This document shows, piece by piece, positions 49,181 through 61,400 of a DNA stretch of 64,000 nt (position 1 is the first letter of the stretch; every line of letters starts with the position of its first letter). Below the pieces are notes generated by a model. The model was not told the DNA's origin, searched no databases, and saw nothing but the letters and a program-made list of their open reading frames with translations. The stretch is from Magnolia sinica (Eukaryota > Streptophyta > Magnoliopsida > Magnoliales > Magnoliaceae). The DNA is taken from assembly GCF_029962835.1 (NCBI RefSeq), contig NC_080577.1, forward strand, positions 8,904,501 through 8,968,500, read 5' to 3'. The translations under genes were made by a program, and so were the position numbers.

Positions 49181-51589
49181 GTCCTTCATGGAATTACATT
49201 ATAAGTAGAAACATTGTAATCTATCAACTAGGAATCTATTGGTACATAAGTTATATCGTATTTTAAAATAGATTAAAACTAAATTCTTAGTATTCTTTAC
49301 TATTCATTTCTTAAATTCAGTGTATCCCTTATTGTAATGGTCTGATTTCTTATAAAAAAACCAAACATTGTTCTTAACCCTCTTTTTCTTTGACCGGTTT
49401 TAAAGTTTGGTCTAACTGACACCTGTAAAACCTAAAGTTTATTTTACGGTTTTTTTTTTCTCCATTGAGTGTTTGTCTAGAGATTACAATATGTACACTG
49501 CGTACCTTTCCTTACCTGTTGAGTCTATCTTCCTTATGAACACATTGAGAGATCGGCTTATTAAATATCTACTTCTTCTTTTAGATATTGTAATATATTT
49601 GAAATTAACCAGACTGTGAAATGAGAGAGTTAAAAATAAAAAAGATCATGAGTTTTTTTTTTAAAAAAAATTAATATCAACTTACGAATTTTTAAAACCA
49701 CGTCGGACAACCCAAATATATAGTCTTGAATATTTACATGGCTTCTATAAAATGCACTAGTTAGTTTGAACAAAAAACAAACTCATTTTTGCTTTGTCTG
49801 GTTTTTGAATCAAAATTTTATTTCGATCATTGATTTTTTAGTATTCGGAATGTCAGGCATGGCATCCTTTATTATTATATAAATCAAATGCTTTGTGATT
49901 GTAAGGCACATTTTATTAGACTTTACCTAAGTGCTATGATGTACAATTTTCAAGTTAGTACTGATGTTAGATAGCCTATAAAGTTCAATTTCTTATGGGG
50001 CAATGTTTAAGTCCATATAGCTCAAGACAATCTCAACAGACTCTTTTTATTTGGGGTAATTTATTTTACCCGGTCACAATATATAATTGTATTGAGTTGG
50101 AATGTTGAAAAAGTTTATAAATGGATATACGAAAATGACATACTCATGCAAATTAATAAATATATATTATCTAAGCGATGTATTAATATAAGCTAGATAT
50201 CAAGCACTATAATATCATTCGATTGATTGGGAACTCCAATCGAATTATTTAGAGTGATGACGGGCCCACATCATCAATTTTAGTAAGATCCTGGCATATT
50301 ATCATGACTCCTCATTTGGGAAAAATCATGACACGTGAGTGGCTTTACTGAACATGAAATTGATTAATACACTTAAGATGCTAAACGCCTCCAAGTGAGA
50401 TGGATCTCTAAATTTATATTATCAACACAAATTATAGTGTACTCTTGCTAGTATCTTTACAGGACTTATGGGGAAAAAAAAAGACTCAAAGACACAACCT
50501 CGTCAAGTTTTATGGGTGGAAATGGGCCCGTTCGGGCTAGGCTCCGGTAGGCAAAACCCCATCATGCACCTGGTACAGCAGGCCCAACCTTAAGCTAAAA
50601 GAATGGCCTGGCCTGGCTATAACCCGACCCTAAAATTGATAAAATCCACGTTTTCACACTTGAATATTCTAATTCATCGTTTAATCAAGTGGGACACTCA
50701 TGCAGAAATCCATTCATTGATAGGTTGCCACCACCTTGTTCTAGCCTCCTTTGATCAAGCATAACAAAATGCAGGCATGTGTTTGATTTCAAGATTGGTT
50801 TTAAATTTGTCTGGTTAGGCCTATCATAGGGCTCATTCAAATGTTGATGTTGCCTAACCCAACCCAACCCACATGTGGGGTTGCTGTTGATTAGCAGGAG
50901 GTTCCACCAACTTAAGAGGTTGTTCGGGCGTGTAAAACAAGTGATAATTAGTGCGAGTTGGCGGTGATTGGTACACTTGGGAAAGTGTACCAAATGCTTC
51001 TTTTGAAATTATAATAAAACCATGTAATTCCATATCATATGGATTTGGATTATCCTATATTTGATAGTTACATTTCTTCTCCCTCTTCACTTGTATATTT
51101 CAAACATATCTTGTCAAATATATTCATATTGATTATGGTAAATTTCAATCACAGAATATTAACACAGCTAATGATTTCTGTTTACTTGAATTGTATATTT
51201 ATTACCAATGCATATCAAATACACATTGTTATTGCCAATGCATATCAAATATAAACTCTTAAGCCTCGTTTGTTAAATCTGAAGTCTAAAGATGGAATCT
51301 GAAATCTGAAGCCTAAATCTAAAATATGAAGTAAAAAAACTTGTTTGATAATTATGGATGAAGTCTAAAAATTAAGTACTGAATCTAAAGCAAACTGTTT
51401 GTTAACAAACATCTTAAATGTCTGAAATATGTTAATTTGACACATTTGCCCTATCTCTTGTTTGGAAATATTTTACATTATAAAGAAATTATTTTTAATT
51501 AAATGAAAATAAAATTATTATATTTAATTCAAATAAACTAAAATGCTTAAAAAGAAACTAAAATATCATCATAAGGCCCTCAATTCCTC
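49181..51589. other. AT-rich spacer with a GGCCC-type repeat
   Basis: No gene is recognised. About 50515-50900 has GGGCCCGTTCGGGCTAGGCT, TGGCCTGGCCTGGCTATAAC and AACCCAACCCAACCC, a dispersed GGGTTGGGTTGGG-type repeat also seen in the clathrin gene introns. Confidence 0.45.
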
Positions 51590-51990
51590 TTAGCGGGAAG
51601 ATTGTCACTGTGTTGTATATGATTGAACACCAGTAGCAACAAAACCTTCAAATAAGGCCTACCTTATATTTATATACTATCCAAACCGTTTATAAGGTCA
51701 TTCCCAATCGGATGAAGTGAAAACATATTGATCTAAAACTTCTATGGCCTGTTTAAGTTTATTTTTCATCCAATATGTTCATAAGGTCACAGATACCTGT
51801 ATGAAGAGGGGAAAAAAATAAAATCACATTGATCCAGAACTTCTGTGACCTCAAAAAGGTTTCAATGGTAGACGTTCAATCCCCCGCTGCTTTTTGTAGC
51901 TTAATTTTCGTCTCAAGCTTTAATACAAGCTTGCCAAATGGATGGATGGCTTGGATATAACACATACCTCATGATGGGACCTACAGAACT
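51590..51990. repeat. Foldback repeat, partial copy
   Basis: The spacer and right arm are clear: GATCCAGAACTTCTGTGACC, GTTTCAATGGTAGACGTTCA, AAATGGATGGATGGC and CATACCTCATGATGGGACC. The left arm is missing or strongly degraded. The spacer phrase CTTCTATGGCC / CTTCTGTGACC is present twice. Confidence 0.55.
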
Positions 51991-52045
51991 TGTTGACATC
52001 AATATAACAACTATATTGCTGGTGTGAGGTACACCAACGAATGGA

Positions 52046-52624
52046 CGAGGATTAGCTACTGACAGCTTGAATAGGGAAATTCGCTACCGAAGTGACGTCA
52101 TCAAGTTTCATGGGCCCACATACATCATAGTGGGCCCCCTATGATGCATGTGCTTTATCTACACCGTCCATCTATTTGGAGATTTAATTTTAGAGCATGA
52201 GTTAAAGAATGAGGCAGATCCAAATATGTAGTTGACCCACTACAAAAAACAGTGGCGAGATTGATGCCTACCGATTGAAACCTTCCTAAGGCTCACTGTG
52301 ATTTTTATTTGAAATCCAACTTGTTCACAAGTTAACACAGACATGAAAGAAGGGAAAAAATAAATATCAGCTCGATCAAAAACTTTTGTGGCTTATTTAA
52401 GTTTTAAATGGTGGGCGTCACTCTCCTCATTGTTTTCTTTGGTGAGGTCCACTGGAGCTTTGGATTGACTCTTTCTTTGGATTTTTACGTAAAATTATAT
52501 TTCCAAATGGATGGACGGCGTGAATACAAAACGTACATCATGATGGGGCCTACATAACTTGGTGACGTAACTCCAGTAGCGAGTCTTGCTAGTCAACCTC
52601 TTAGTATCCAGTCTGCCTCCGCGG
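52046..52624. mobile_element. Mutator-like MITE, third copy
   Basis: The left end GGACGAGGATTAGCTACTGA and the right arm TAGTATCCAGTCTGCCTCC are degraded versions of the GGACGCGGATTAG terminus. The left arm has GTGACGTCAT at 52092-52101 and the right arm GTGACGTAAC at about 52562. The inner arms fold (ACCGTCCATCTATTTGG against CCAAATGGATGGACGGCG). No matching 9-bp flank was found. Confidence 0.75.
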
Positions 52625-52679
52625 AAACAGATTGACTACTCCCCTGCAACCGGCCAATGGCCGATGATCGGTGCTATGT

Positions 52680-53100
52680 GGGCCCCACCATGATGTATGT
52701 GTTTCATCCATGCCGTCCATCTATGTTTCTAGATCATTTTATGGTATGAGACCAAAAATGAGGTATATCCCAATCTCAAGTGGACCACATCATAGGAAAA
52801 CAGTGTTGAATGAACGTCGACCATTAAAAACTTTTTGGGGGCCATAAAAGCTTCGGATGAAGTTGATCTCTGTTTTTTTCCATTCATCTAGGTCTATATG
52901 ACCTAATCAATAGATTGGATGTCAAATAAAACGGTACATTGGGCCTTAAGAGAATTTTAATGGTGGATATCCAATCACTATTGTTTTCCCGTGGTATGGC
53001 CCACCTAAGATATATATTCCTCTCATTTTTGATATCAAGTCCTAAAATGATCTTTAAAAATGGATGAATGGAATGGATGAAACACATATATCATGGTGGG
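52680..53100. repeat. Foldback repeat copy N
   Basis: The left arm is GGGCCCCACCATGATGTATG, GCCGTCCATCTATG and TATGAGACCAAAAATGAGG. The right arm is GGCCCACCTAAGATATAT, CTCATTTTTGATATCAAGTC and AAAAATGGATGAATGG. The upstream context GGCCGATGATCGGTGCTATG resembles that of copy F at 14460. Confidence 0.7.
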
Positions 53101-53440
53101 GCATAAAGAAGTTTTACAGTTAAAAGTTGATTTTGTAGTGGGTAGATCATTTAAAGAGAAGAGATTGCCATAACAACTTATAAAGAGGTAATTTTGGAAG
53201 CAAAATCTTTTAGTAAATGAAAAATTTATTGAGCGCATTTCGCACTTACCATTGAGCTAGACTCCTATCACATAAAGAATTCAGTAAAAAACCACTTGAC
53301 ACTTTCTTTCTTCAGCGTTAACAATGCCACTAAATACTGAACATTTTCCTAATTATGCATTAAGTGCAAAAACTTAGCATTAGCAAACGTGCCCTTAAAC
53401 TTATACGGTATGGATTCTTACTTAAAGAAATCCTAGTTAA

Positions 53441-54041
53441 GGGCCTCTTTGGCCGGCTGGATTATATGGGCTTGGGTGGGATGGAATTGCATGTGGTCCT
53501 GTGCCAATTCTACTCCATGTTTGGGAAGTGTGGAAAAGCTTGGAAGTAGGCTAGATGGAATCGCATCGAGTCCTGTGCTAATATCACTCAACGTTAGCAA
53601 GTTGTGTAGGTCCCACCATGATGTGTGGGCTATATTCACACCGTCCACCCATTTTTTGAGATCATTTTAGAGCATGGGCCAAAAATACTGTTAGATTTAA
53701 AGCTCAAGTGGACCCCACCATAGAAAGCAATGGGGATTGAATACTCACCGTTGAAAACTTCTTTGGGGCCACACAAGTTTTGGATCTGCCTCATTTTTAG
53801 GCCCATGCTATAAAATGAGGTTACAAAACAAATGAACGATTTAGATATAACACGTGTGTTATTGTCAATAGTTTCAAATGATGGTGGGTATATCCTTTCA
53901 ATGTACCACCGTATTGCAAACCAAAAAGGGAATTAAGCTTATCCCACGGTAACAGGGAACAGTCCCTGCCATGGGTAATAATGATGTTTTTTAAATCCCA
54001 TCCCACCTAATACCGTGGGATCGGTCCGGCCAAACAGGCCC
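53441..54041. mobile_element. PIF/Harbinger-like MITE with TAA duplication and a nested foldback copy
   Basis: The left end GGGCCTCTTTGGCCGGCTGG and the right end CCGGCCAAACAGGCCC are inverted repeats. They are flanked by TAA on both sides (53438-53440 and 54042-54044), the TWA target duplication of PIF/Harbinger. A foldback copy (about 53600-53880, with AGGTCCCACCATGATGTG and CACACCGTCCACCC) sits inside, so the MITE is older than that insertion. It is related to the elements at 28532 and 35684. Confidence 0.85.
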
Positions 54042-54044
54042 TAA

Positions 54045-55400
54045 AAGACTCTCACGGGAACGATATCGTCGGGCTGCGATTGCACGAGATAGTGCTCTCA
54101 TTTCCAACTCAGACCCGAAATTGAAGCCTATCTATGAATCGAACGGTCTGGGTGAGTGCGCTCCGGTGACTAGAGTTCCACTTTTCACGTGCGTCGCATA
54201 TTACCTCGAGGCTCGAATGTCGACATCTGGTTTTCATTTTCTCACAATCCATGCACACCATGGCCCACCCGAAGGGTTGGACGATACCATTTTGGCCACG
54301 TGGCACTCATCAAGTTGGTCCGCCGCACGCCGCAGATGACAAACAGGTGCAGACTCTTGTAAACGCAATTGGCCTGGCCACTTGCAACGCGTGCCTTAGC
54401 GGTTAAGGCTTGCTACGATACATTCAGACGTATTGTCATAAGATATGCTATGAGTATAGCTGTTAGATCCCGTGTTATTTTACAATGATCCAAACCGTTT
54501 ATTGTATTCATCTCACCATAGATGAAGTACATACACGGAAAAAAGGCATTCAGTTCGGATTACTTACCCTCTTCTATTATTTTAAATATTTTCATTTGAC
54601 CATGGCCGTTCATTAACCGTTGCTTTGCAGTCCGACGGTCCAAAGGTAATGATTTTTTTAAAGTTTTAGAAATGGAAATATACACAACGCATTTCGTCTT
54701 ATCAACGGTTTGGATCACGGGACATGATCCAAGATCCAGTGGTTAGGATTCAGCTTACGTATTTACTATACATCCGGACGTAATATAGCAAACGAGCGTA
54801 CGCGCATAGACAACTCGTTTGAGAAACCAAAGCCCGAAATCTCGCGAATGTAAAATCAGGTTTTATAGAATACATCCGAACGTATTGAAATATCACACTG
54901 GGAACGTTAGCCGTTGCATCTGGTCTTTTACAACGAACCAAACCGTTTACAAGATGGACCTCACGGGATGGGGTTACCGTGAGAAGATTTTCAGGTTGAT
55001 ATATTTACGGCCTTTGATTATTCAAAGGTCAAGGAAGCCGTCCATATTCAAATCATCAAAGGGTCGAAATATTCCAATTCAAGAGTCTTTATTTTTTTGC
55101 TTCCCCATCCGAGGTGTGGTCCATTACATAGACGGTTTGGATCACTGAATAATAACCATAGATCTAATGCTAAGGTGCGTATGTATATCTTACAGATGCA
55201 TTCTAGCAGGCATCTGTTAAAAAAAAAACCCAACAAAAGTCTTCCTGTTTCTCTTCTCTGTTTTACTTTTCCAATCGTGCCCTCTTCAACCCTTGCAAAG
55301 GGCTGGGAAGGAAGAATACTATCTTCGTCTAGCTCTTTACTCCAAAAAAAACCCTACCGAGGGGTTTTCATTGGAAGAGGCGTTCTTGATCGCTGCAATC
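54045..55400 (+). promoter_or_regulatory. Upstream region and 5' leader of the clathrin gene
   Basis: No other gene is recognised. Three segments share an unusual ATACATCCGAACGTATTG-like phrase (about 54420, 54770 and 54870), hinting at an old local duplication. The last 200 bases are pyrimidine-rich, with AAACCCTA (telo-box) at 55349-55356, about 45 bases before the ATG. A TATA box is not obvious. Confidence 0.4.
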
Positions 55401-58400
55401 ATGGCTGCAGCGAGTGCTCCGATCACGATGAAGGAAGCTCTAACGGTTTGATTCGCTTCTTAAACTCCTTCCCTCCCATCGAATTTCAGTTTCGAGTGTT
55501 TCGGATCTGTTTTAGTTCGATATCGATCTGTGAATTCTGTAATCTTATTTGTATTTCCGTTGGTTTTTGATCTGAGTGGTGTTTTATAACTGAATGTGGA
55601 GTGTTTGATTTGAATACTGATTAGCTGTTTTCAGCGATCTTCTTGTGTATGCTTGGATCTGAATCTGAGATCTTCAGCGTTGCTTGAAATAATTCAATGC
55701 ATTTTCATGTATCTGTTCACTAGAACTAGGGTTTATTTGATGGATCATGACTCGTACAATTTCACTGAATCACAGCTTTGTTATTATTCTTCTTCTTTTC
55801 TTTCTTTCTGTAATTTTTTTTTTTTTTGTTTGAATTTCTCAAAAGATGGGAATTTATGACCAAGAACTTGACATTGAAAAACTCGAGGGAAATATGGATC
55901 TGCTGTCTGGCTTGTTGTTGGTTTTTTATGTTGGCCATGCGGGTGGGCTGCAACTTGGGTTCGGGTCAACACAAATGCGATTGACCGAACCTGAGATTGC
56001 ATTGGGCTGTCATGGTGCTCAGGTTGGGTTCGGGTTGGAAAAATGCCAACCTGACTTGAATCCGGGTTGGGTTCAAAGTTGAGCAAATTCGGTCCGGTTA
56101 GGCCATGTTGGGAATAATCACATGTATTTGGGTTGGTCGGGTCGGGTTGGGAATAATCACATGTATTTGGGTTGGGTTGGGTCGTGATGTAGCCGGGCCA
56201 CATAAGTTGGTCGATCAAAGATCAGGCCCATCCCAGGGTCATGATCAAAGAGGATATAGACTATCCAACTGTCTAAATTGACGATTTGAACAGCTTTGAG
56301 GGTCTAGATTGATCCGGTGGAAGATCAATGGTCCAGATGTGTGCTTTGGACCACATTGGTAGTTGTCTACGTAGTTGTTAGAGGTAAGATTTTGGTTGAA
56401 AAGTTTTCTTTTGTTATTTTTGTCACTGGGTGCCACTTTTTGGGTATCAAATGATGTCCAAGTGGCATGAAATCAATCAGCCTTTTGAGTTAGCTTTAAA
56501 ACGAGTCCAAGGTCTTGCAATTATAATAGCGTTTGAGTGAGTTAAGAACTTAAGATAATTTACATAGAGCCTATATGGTTGTTATGGGATTCAAGGTTGT
56601 TTTGATCATTGTTGATATTTTAGTGAGATAAACAGTTAAGATTATATCAGGGTTTTCTTTTACTTTAAAAAAGACTACATATATACATGGTTAGGATTAT
56701 ATTAAGGTTTTCTTGTACTTTAAGACAGACTATATAATACACACACATGTAAAAACTCTTTTTAAAGGAGTTATGATGGGAAAAGGTTCCTATTGACAAC
56801 ATCTCAATCCAAGGTCATGCTCATGAGGAATCCACCCTTGGATTGATCAACGGATCTGCGAGCAGCCTTATTGTTGGATCAACAATGGGATCGGATGAAA
56901 GATCAATTGAAACAGAAGAGAGCTAACATGTAAATTGATAGGAGCAAGTGGATCAGAATCAAAGGATGAAACTATGGAAGATGCAAGCATCTAGGTGAAG
57001 GATGAGTTGCTCAATAATCGTATCGGCAAATTCTACTATGAACATCGAAGTTGTGATGGACATGTTGGGATTGTCTCAACAACAATTAGAGGACACAAGT
57101 TAAAGGTGAGTATTGATCAAAGATGAGGCCGTGTTGACTGGAAACCAATCTATGACAATGAATGAAGGTGATCAACATTCCGGCCATCTAAGTTTGCAAA
57201 TCCAATGTTGCAAAAGAAGCAAATGTCAAGACCTAGAATGTCAAGAACAATAAAGAAGTGAAAGAAAAAGAGGTATGATCTACAACAACATCCCATGCAA
57301 ACAATGCCAAGTCAACGTGTAGGCATTCACCATCAGCTATGACTGAAATCCAGGATGATTCTTTGCCCACTGAAGCCAGGGGAATGATGTAGCCTAGTCA
57401 CGTAAGCTGGCCGATTAAAAGATAAGGCCCATCCAAGGGTCACGATTAAAGAGGATCTAGACTATCCAACCGCATAAATTGAAGATTTGAGCAACTTCGA
57501 GGGTCTAGATTGATCTGATGGAAGATCAGTGTCCTAATGTGTACTATGGACTACATTGGTAGTCATCTAGTTAATTGTTAGGGTTAAGAGTCTTGTTGAA
57601 CTAGTTTTCTTTTATTATTATTTTTTTAATGTTTTACCAGCCACTTTTTTGGATCTCACATGATGCATGAATGGCATAAAATTAGTCTCGATTGAAAGCC
57701 TATTGAGTTAGTTTTCAATCGAGCCCAAGATCTTGCAATTTTGATACCTTTTGAGTGAGTTAAGCCAATTTACATAGAGCCTATAGGGTTGTGATGGGAT
57801 CCAAGGTTATTTTGGTCATTCTTAATCTTTTCGTGAAATAGATCATGTAAAGAATCTTTTCTAAGGAGTTATGATGTGATTTTTTATTTTTTATTTCCTT
57901 CGGGCTTGTTTGTGGTTTTTTCTCTTTGGCATGTGTTGCCAAGAAGAGCAGGGCTTATTGTGATTACTAGCATAGAGGCTAGTAAGTTGTTGAATGTTAA
58001 TCTACAACCCTTAATTTTAGCTTTTCATTGCACCCGTATAGAAGTTAAATTTTTTAATCTTCAAGAAAAAGGTACATAACAAAAATGATCTTACCTCTAT
58101 TCAATTTACTTGCATCAGGTCTGGTTGAGTCGATTATAGCCGACTTTGGTTTCGGCGCCTAGGGTTGGTATTCAGGTCAGGTTGGGTTGCAGTTGTGTCC
58201 TCTTGAGGTAAGGTCGGGCTTGGGTTGACCAACTTGACCCAACCTTCTTGAGTTGCACCCGTACATGCGGGAGTTGCTTAGCCCATGGGACCTTTGCTCC
58301 TCAATCCCTCGACTATGCAAGGCCCTCCCATGCGTTGGAGCTGTTCATCATGGAAGCTTCACAATAAATGGGCCAATGGTTTGAAACTAGATTAATTGGG

Positions 58401-61400
58401 TATTAACGTTGTCCCATGGGTCCCACCATGTCCTACAAAGGAATGACATACTGCAAGAAGGCCAACATTTACATCCTTCATACAGAAATCCTTTCAGTGA
58501 ATGGGCAAGATTTTCTAGTCATAAGCCTTTTGCATGTAAGGCCATTAATGCCAATGGTCAATGGATGATTGGTTTTGATCACCAAGGATCCACCTTACGC
58601 ATGGTGTTTTGGCCACTTTCTTGTCTCCTTTCAGTCTAATAAACTTGTTTCCTTCTGTAAATAGCGTGATCGAACTTTATTGATGCTTACATTGCCTGAA
58701 GCTATTAGTCTCTAACGATATCTTCTATCGCGACACAGGATATATGGCTTTGGTTTCTTTTAAAGCCACTTTTTACGTTAAAAGTTACATATTTATGTTG
58801 GGGATTTTGAAAGCCCTATTCAAATTCAGTACGAAACCATCAAACCAGTTACAGTCAGCAATCCAACCTTAATAAGGAAACCATTCACAACTAAGAAGCA
58901 TAACAATTCACCATCTGCAGCTACCAACAATAACAAAAACTGCTCTATGACTTTTTTTTTTTTTTTTGAGAGGCAACAAAGACTTTATTAGAAACCGCTA
59001 GCAAGGTGGAAAAGAAAACAAAGCTACTCTATAACCATTTGCTGTTCATGAAACTACCCCTAAAATTCACACACACCGTTCGGTGTCTGAAAAACCTATA
59101 TTGACTCTGGGATTGACTCGAAAACTTGGCTAGGGGTCCGGCTCCATGGCTAAGTGGTAGATAGACCCTGTTTCAACACTGAGATCATGGGGTTGAGTGC
59201 CCACGTGGTGTGGGTGGGTGAATGTGTGGTGTGGGTGTGTGTGTGTAAAAAAAAAAAAGACACTTGGCCAGGCCAACTTGATGACTTAGACCCAGTATAA
59301 TGTTTTAGACTTTGTAATTACAAATTTTAGTTTGAGTGGTCGTAGGTGAATCTGACCTTATCTGATCTAGTTAGCATGTGTAATTTCTTTTTTTTTTTTT
59401 TTTTTTGTGGAATGTTGATACACCCTACAATTCGCAATTGAGTTCCTTTGGTATCTGCTGGTTCTTTTTGTTCAATAGGTTTTTTAATTGGCTTTGGAAC
59501 ACATATACATGCCAAACTGAAGAATTTAGTACTATGCTGTGAACTAAATAAACCAGAAAAGGTTCCCATCAATTAGAATGTTCGAGAATACACCTTATTT
59601 TCCCATTTAAATTGTTTGAACCGAGTCAGTCTGGTCACTTGACTTGGAAAGGTCATTCAAGACAAAATTTGACGAAGCCAAATAAACTCAACAGAGTTTT
59701 AGGCTTTGTCAATGAGTTTTAGAACTTTGCACATCCTTAGCTTACCTGTGCTGCTAACGAGAAAACAAGTGAAGGTGTGATGCATTGAAGTGGTCAGAAA
59801 AAAAGCATATGTACACATGCATGCAGCAGATCTTATTTTGAGCTGACTTGTTCTTTAATAAGGAATTTACCTTTGATAAGAAATGGATGCAGAATCTGGT
59901 AAAATAGTTCTTTCTGTTGTGGATATGTTGGAAGTTTAGAGACATTTAAAGCAGAAAAGCACGCTCTTTCTCTCTGCAAAATTTCTAATTTATATTATAT
60001 GTTGGTAATCATGTAGGATGGTGTGCCATATATATATTTTTTCTAATTCGTCTCTCTCATTTTTTAATTCTACAAACTAGAGGCATTTACTTGATCCATC
60101 ATCCAAGAACCTTATTGAATATATTTTTTTCACTGACTTGATTGCAGCTGACAAGCTTGGGGATCAACCCCCAGTTTGTTACCTTTACTCATGTGACCAT
60201 GGAATCTGACAAGTACATATGCGTGCGAGAAACTTCTCCGCAGAATAGCATCGTCATTGTGGATATGAATATGCCTATGCAGCCATTGAGGAGGCCCATC
60301 ACTGCAGATTCTGCTTTGATGAACCCCAATAGCAGAATCTTGGCATTAAAAGGTAGCAGTGCCTTTATTTTCATTGTATCTTGATGTTTTCCACTTTAAA
60401 CACAGATCATGTCTGTTGTCACATTTAGTTTTTGAATTATCTTCCTCAGAGTGGATGCTAAAGTCGAGCACCTGATTGTAATTTTCACATGTTGAGCAAC
60501 TGTTACCTCTATTTTCAGTGGAGGCTTCCATAAGGATCCGCTGCAACTTATGTTTTCTCATATTTTTAGTTTAGTTATAGTTTCTGTTCTTTAGATATGC
60601 TCTTTTCCAACTGTCCAATGGGGTTCAACTCGGGTGGGTTGGGTCGTGTTGAGGGTCAATCCGAGCCTGATCTGACCTAGCCTAAAGAGGATCCAACCCG
60701 CACCCGACCGAACTTGAATTCCAACCCCAAGCGCCAACTAAAGTCATCTTCTATGCTGAACCGTAAACTGACTCAACCCAACCCAACCCAACCTGACCTA
60801 AGCTGATCCAAATGCATGTGATTATTCCCAACCCAATCTGAATTTACTCTACCTAAGCCCAATCCGATTTCAAATTGGGTTGGAGTTTTCAAACCCCAAC
60901 CCTACCTGAGGATCCTGACAACCTGACCTTCCTGAACGTGGGTTGGGTAAATTGCAGATTTGCAGCCCTGATGTCCATTCTTGCCTTGGCCAATTTTTGG
61001 GACATCAGAATAAATAATCTCTTTAACAAATGACTATCATCATCATATAGCCTGACCCAACTATTTGGTTTCAGCTTTATAACCATGATTTCTTGATAAA
61101 AGTTGTACGATCGGCTGACATCACCATCTTTTACCTGGCTCTCTTTTCCATATGTTATTTAGAAATTAAACTCTATGTGACATTGCAATGAGATTTTTTG
61201 AGATGGTGCCTTGGAGATTTGGTTACCAATTTGAAGCTTGTGTTCCGTAACGATAACAGTGGCCGTAACGGCCACCACCGTTACCTTTATGATATGGGGC
61301 ATAACGGCTGTTACGGCCCCGTAACGGCCGTTACGGTCTCTTTTTTATTTATTGAAAAACCCCCCGAAGAATCTATCTCTACCCCGTAATGTTGATTAAA

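Noticed and set aside
58950-59010. Poly-T followed by GAGAGGCAACAAAGACTTT, resembling the reversed 3' end of a LINE
   Set aside because: Only the tail is visible. No body, no target duplication and no reverse transcriptase frame.
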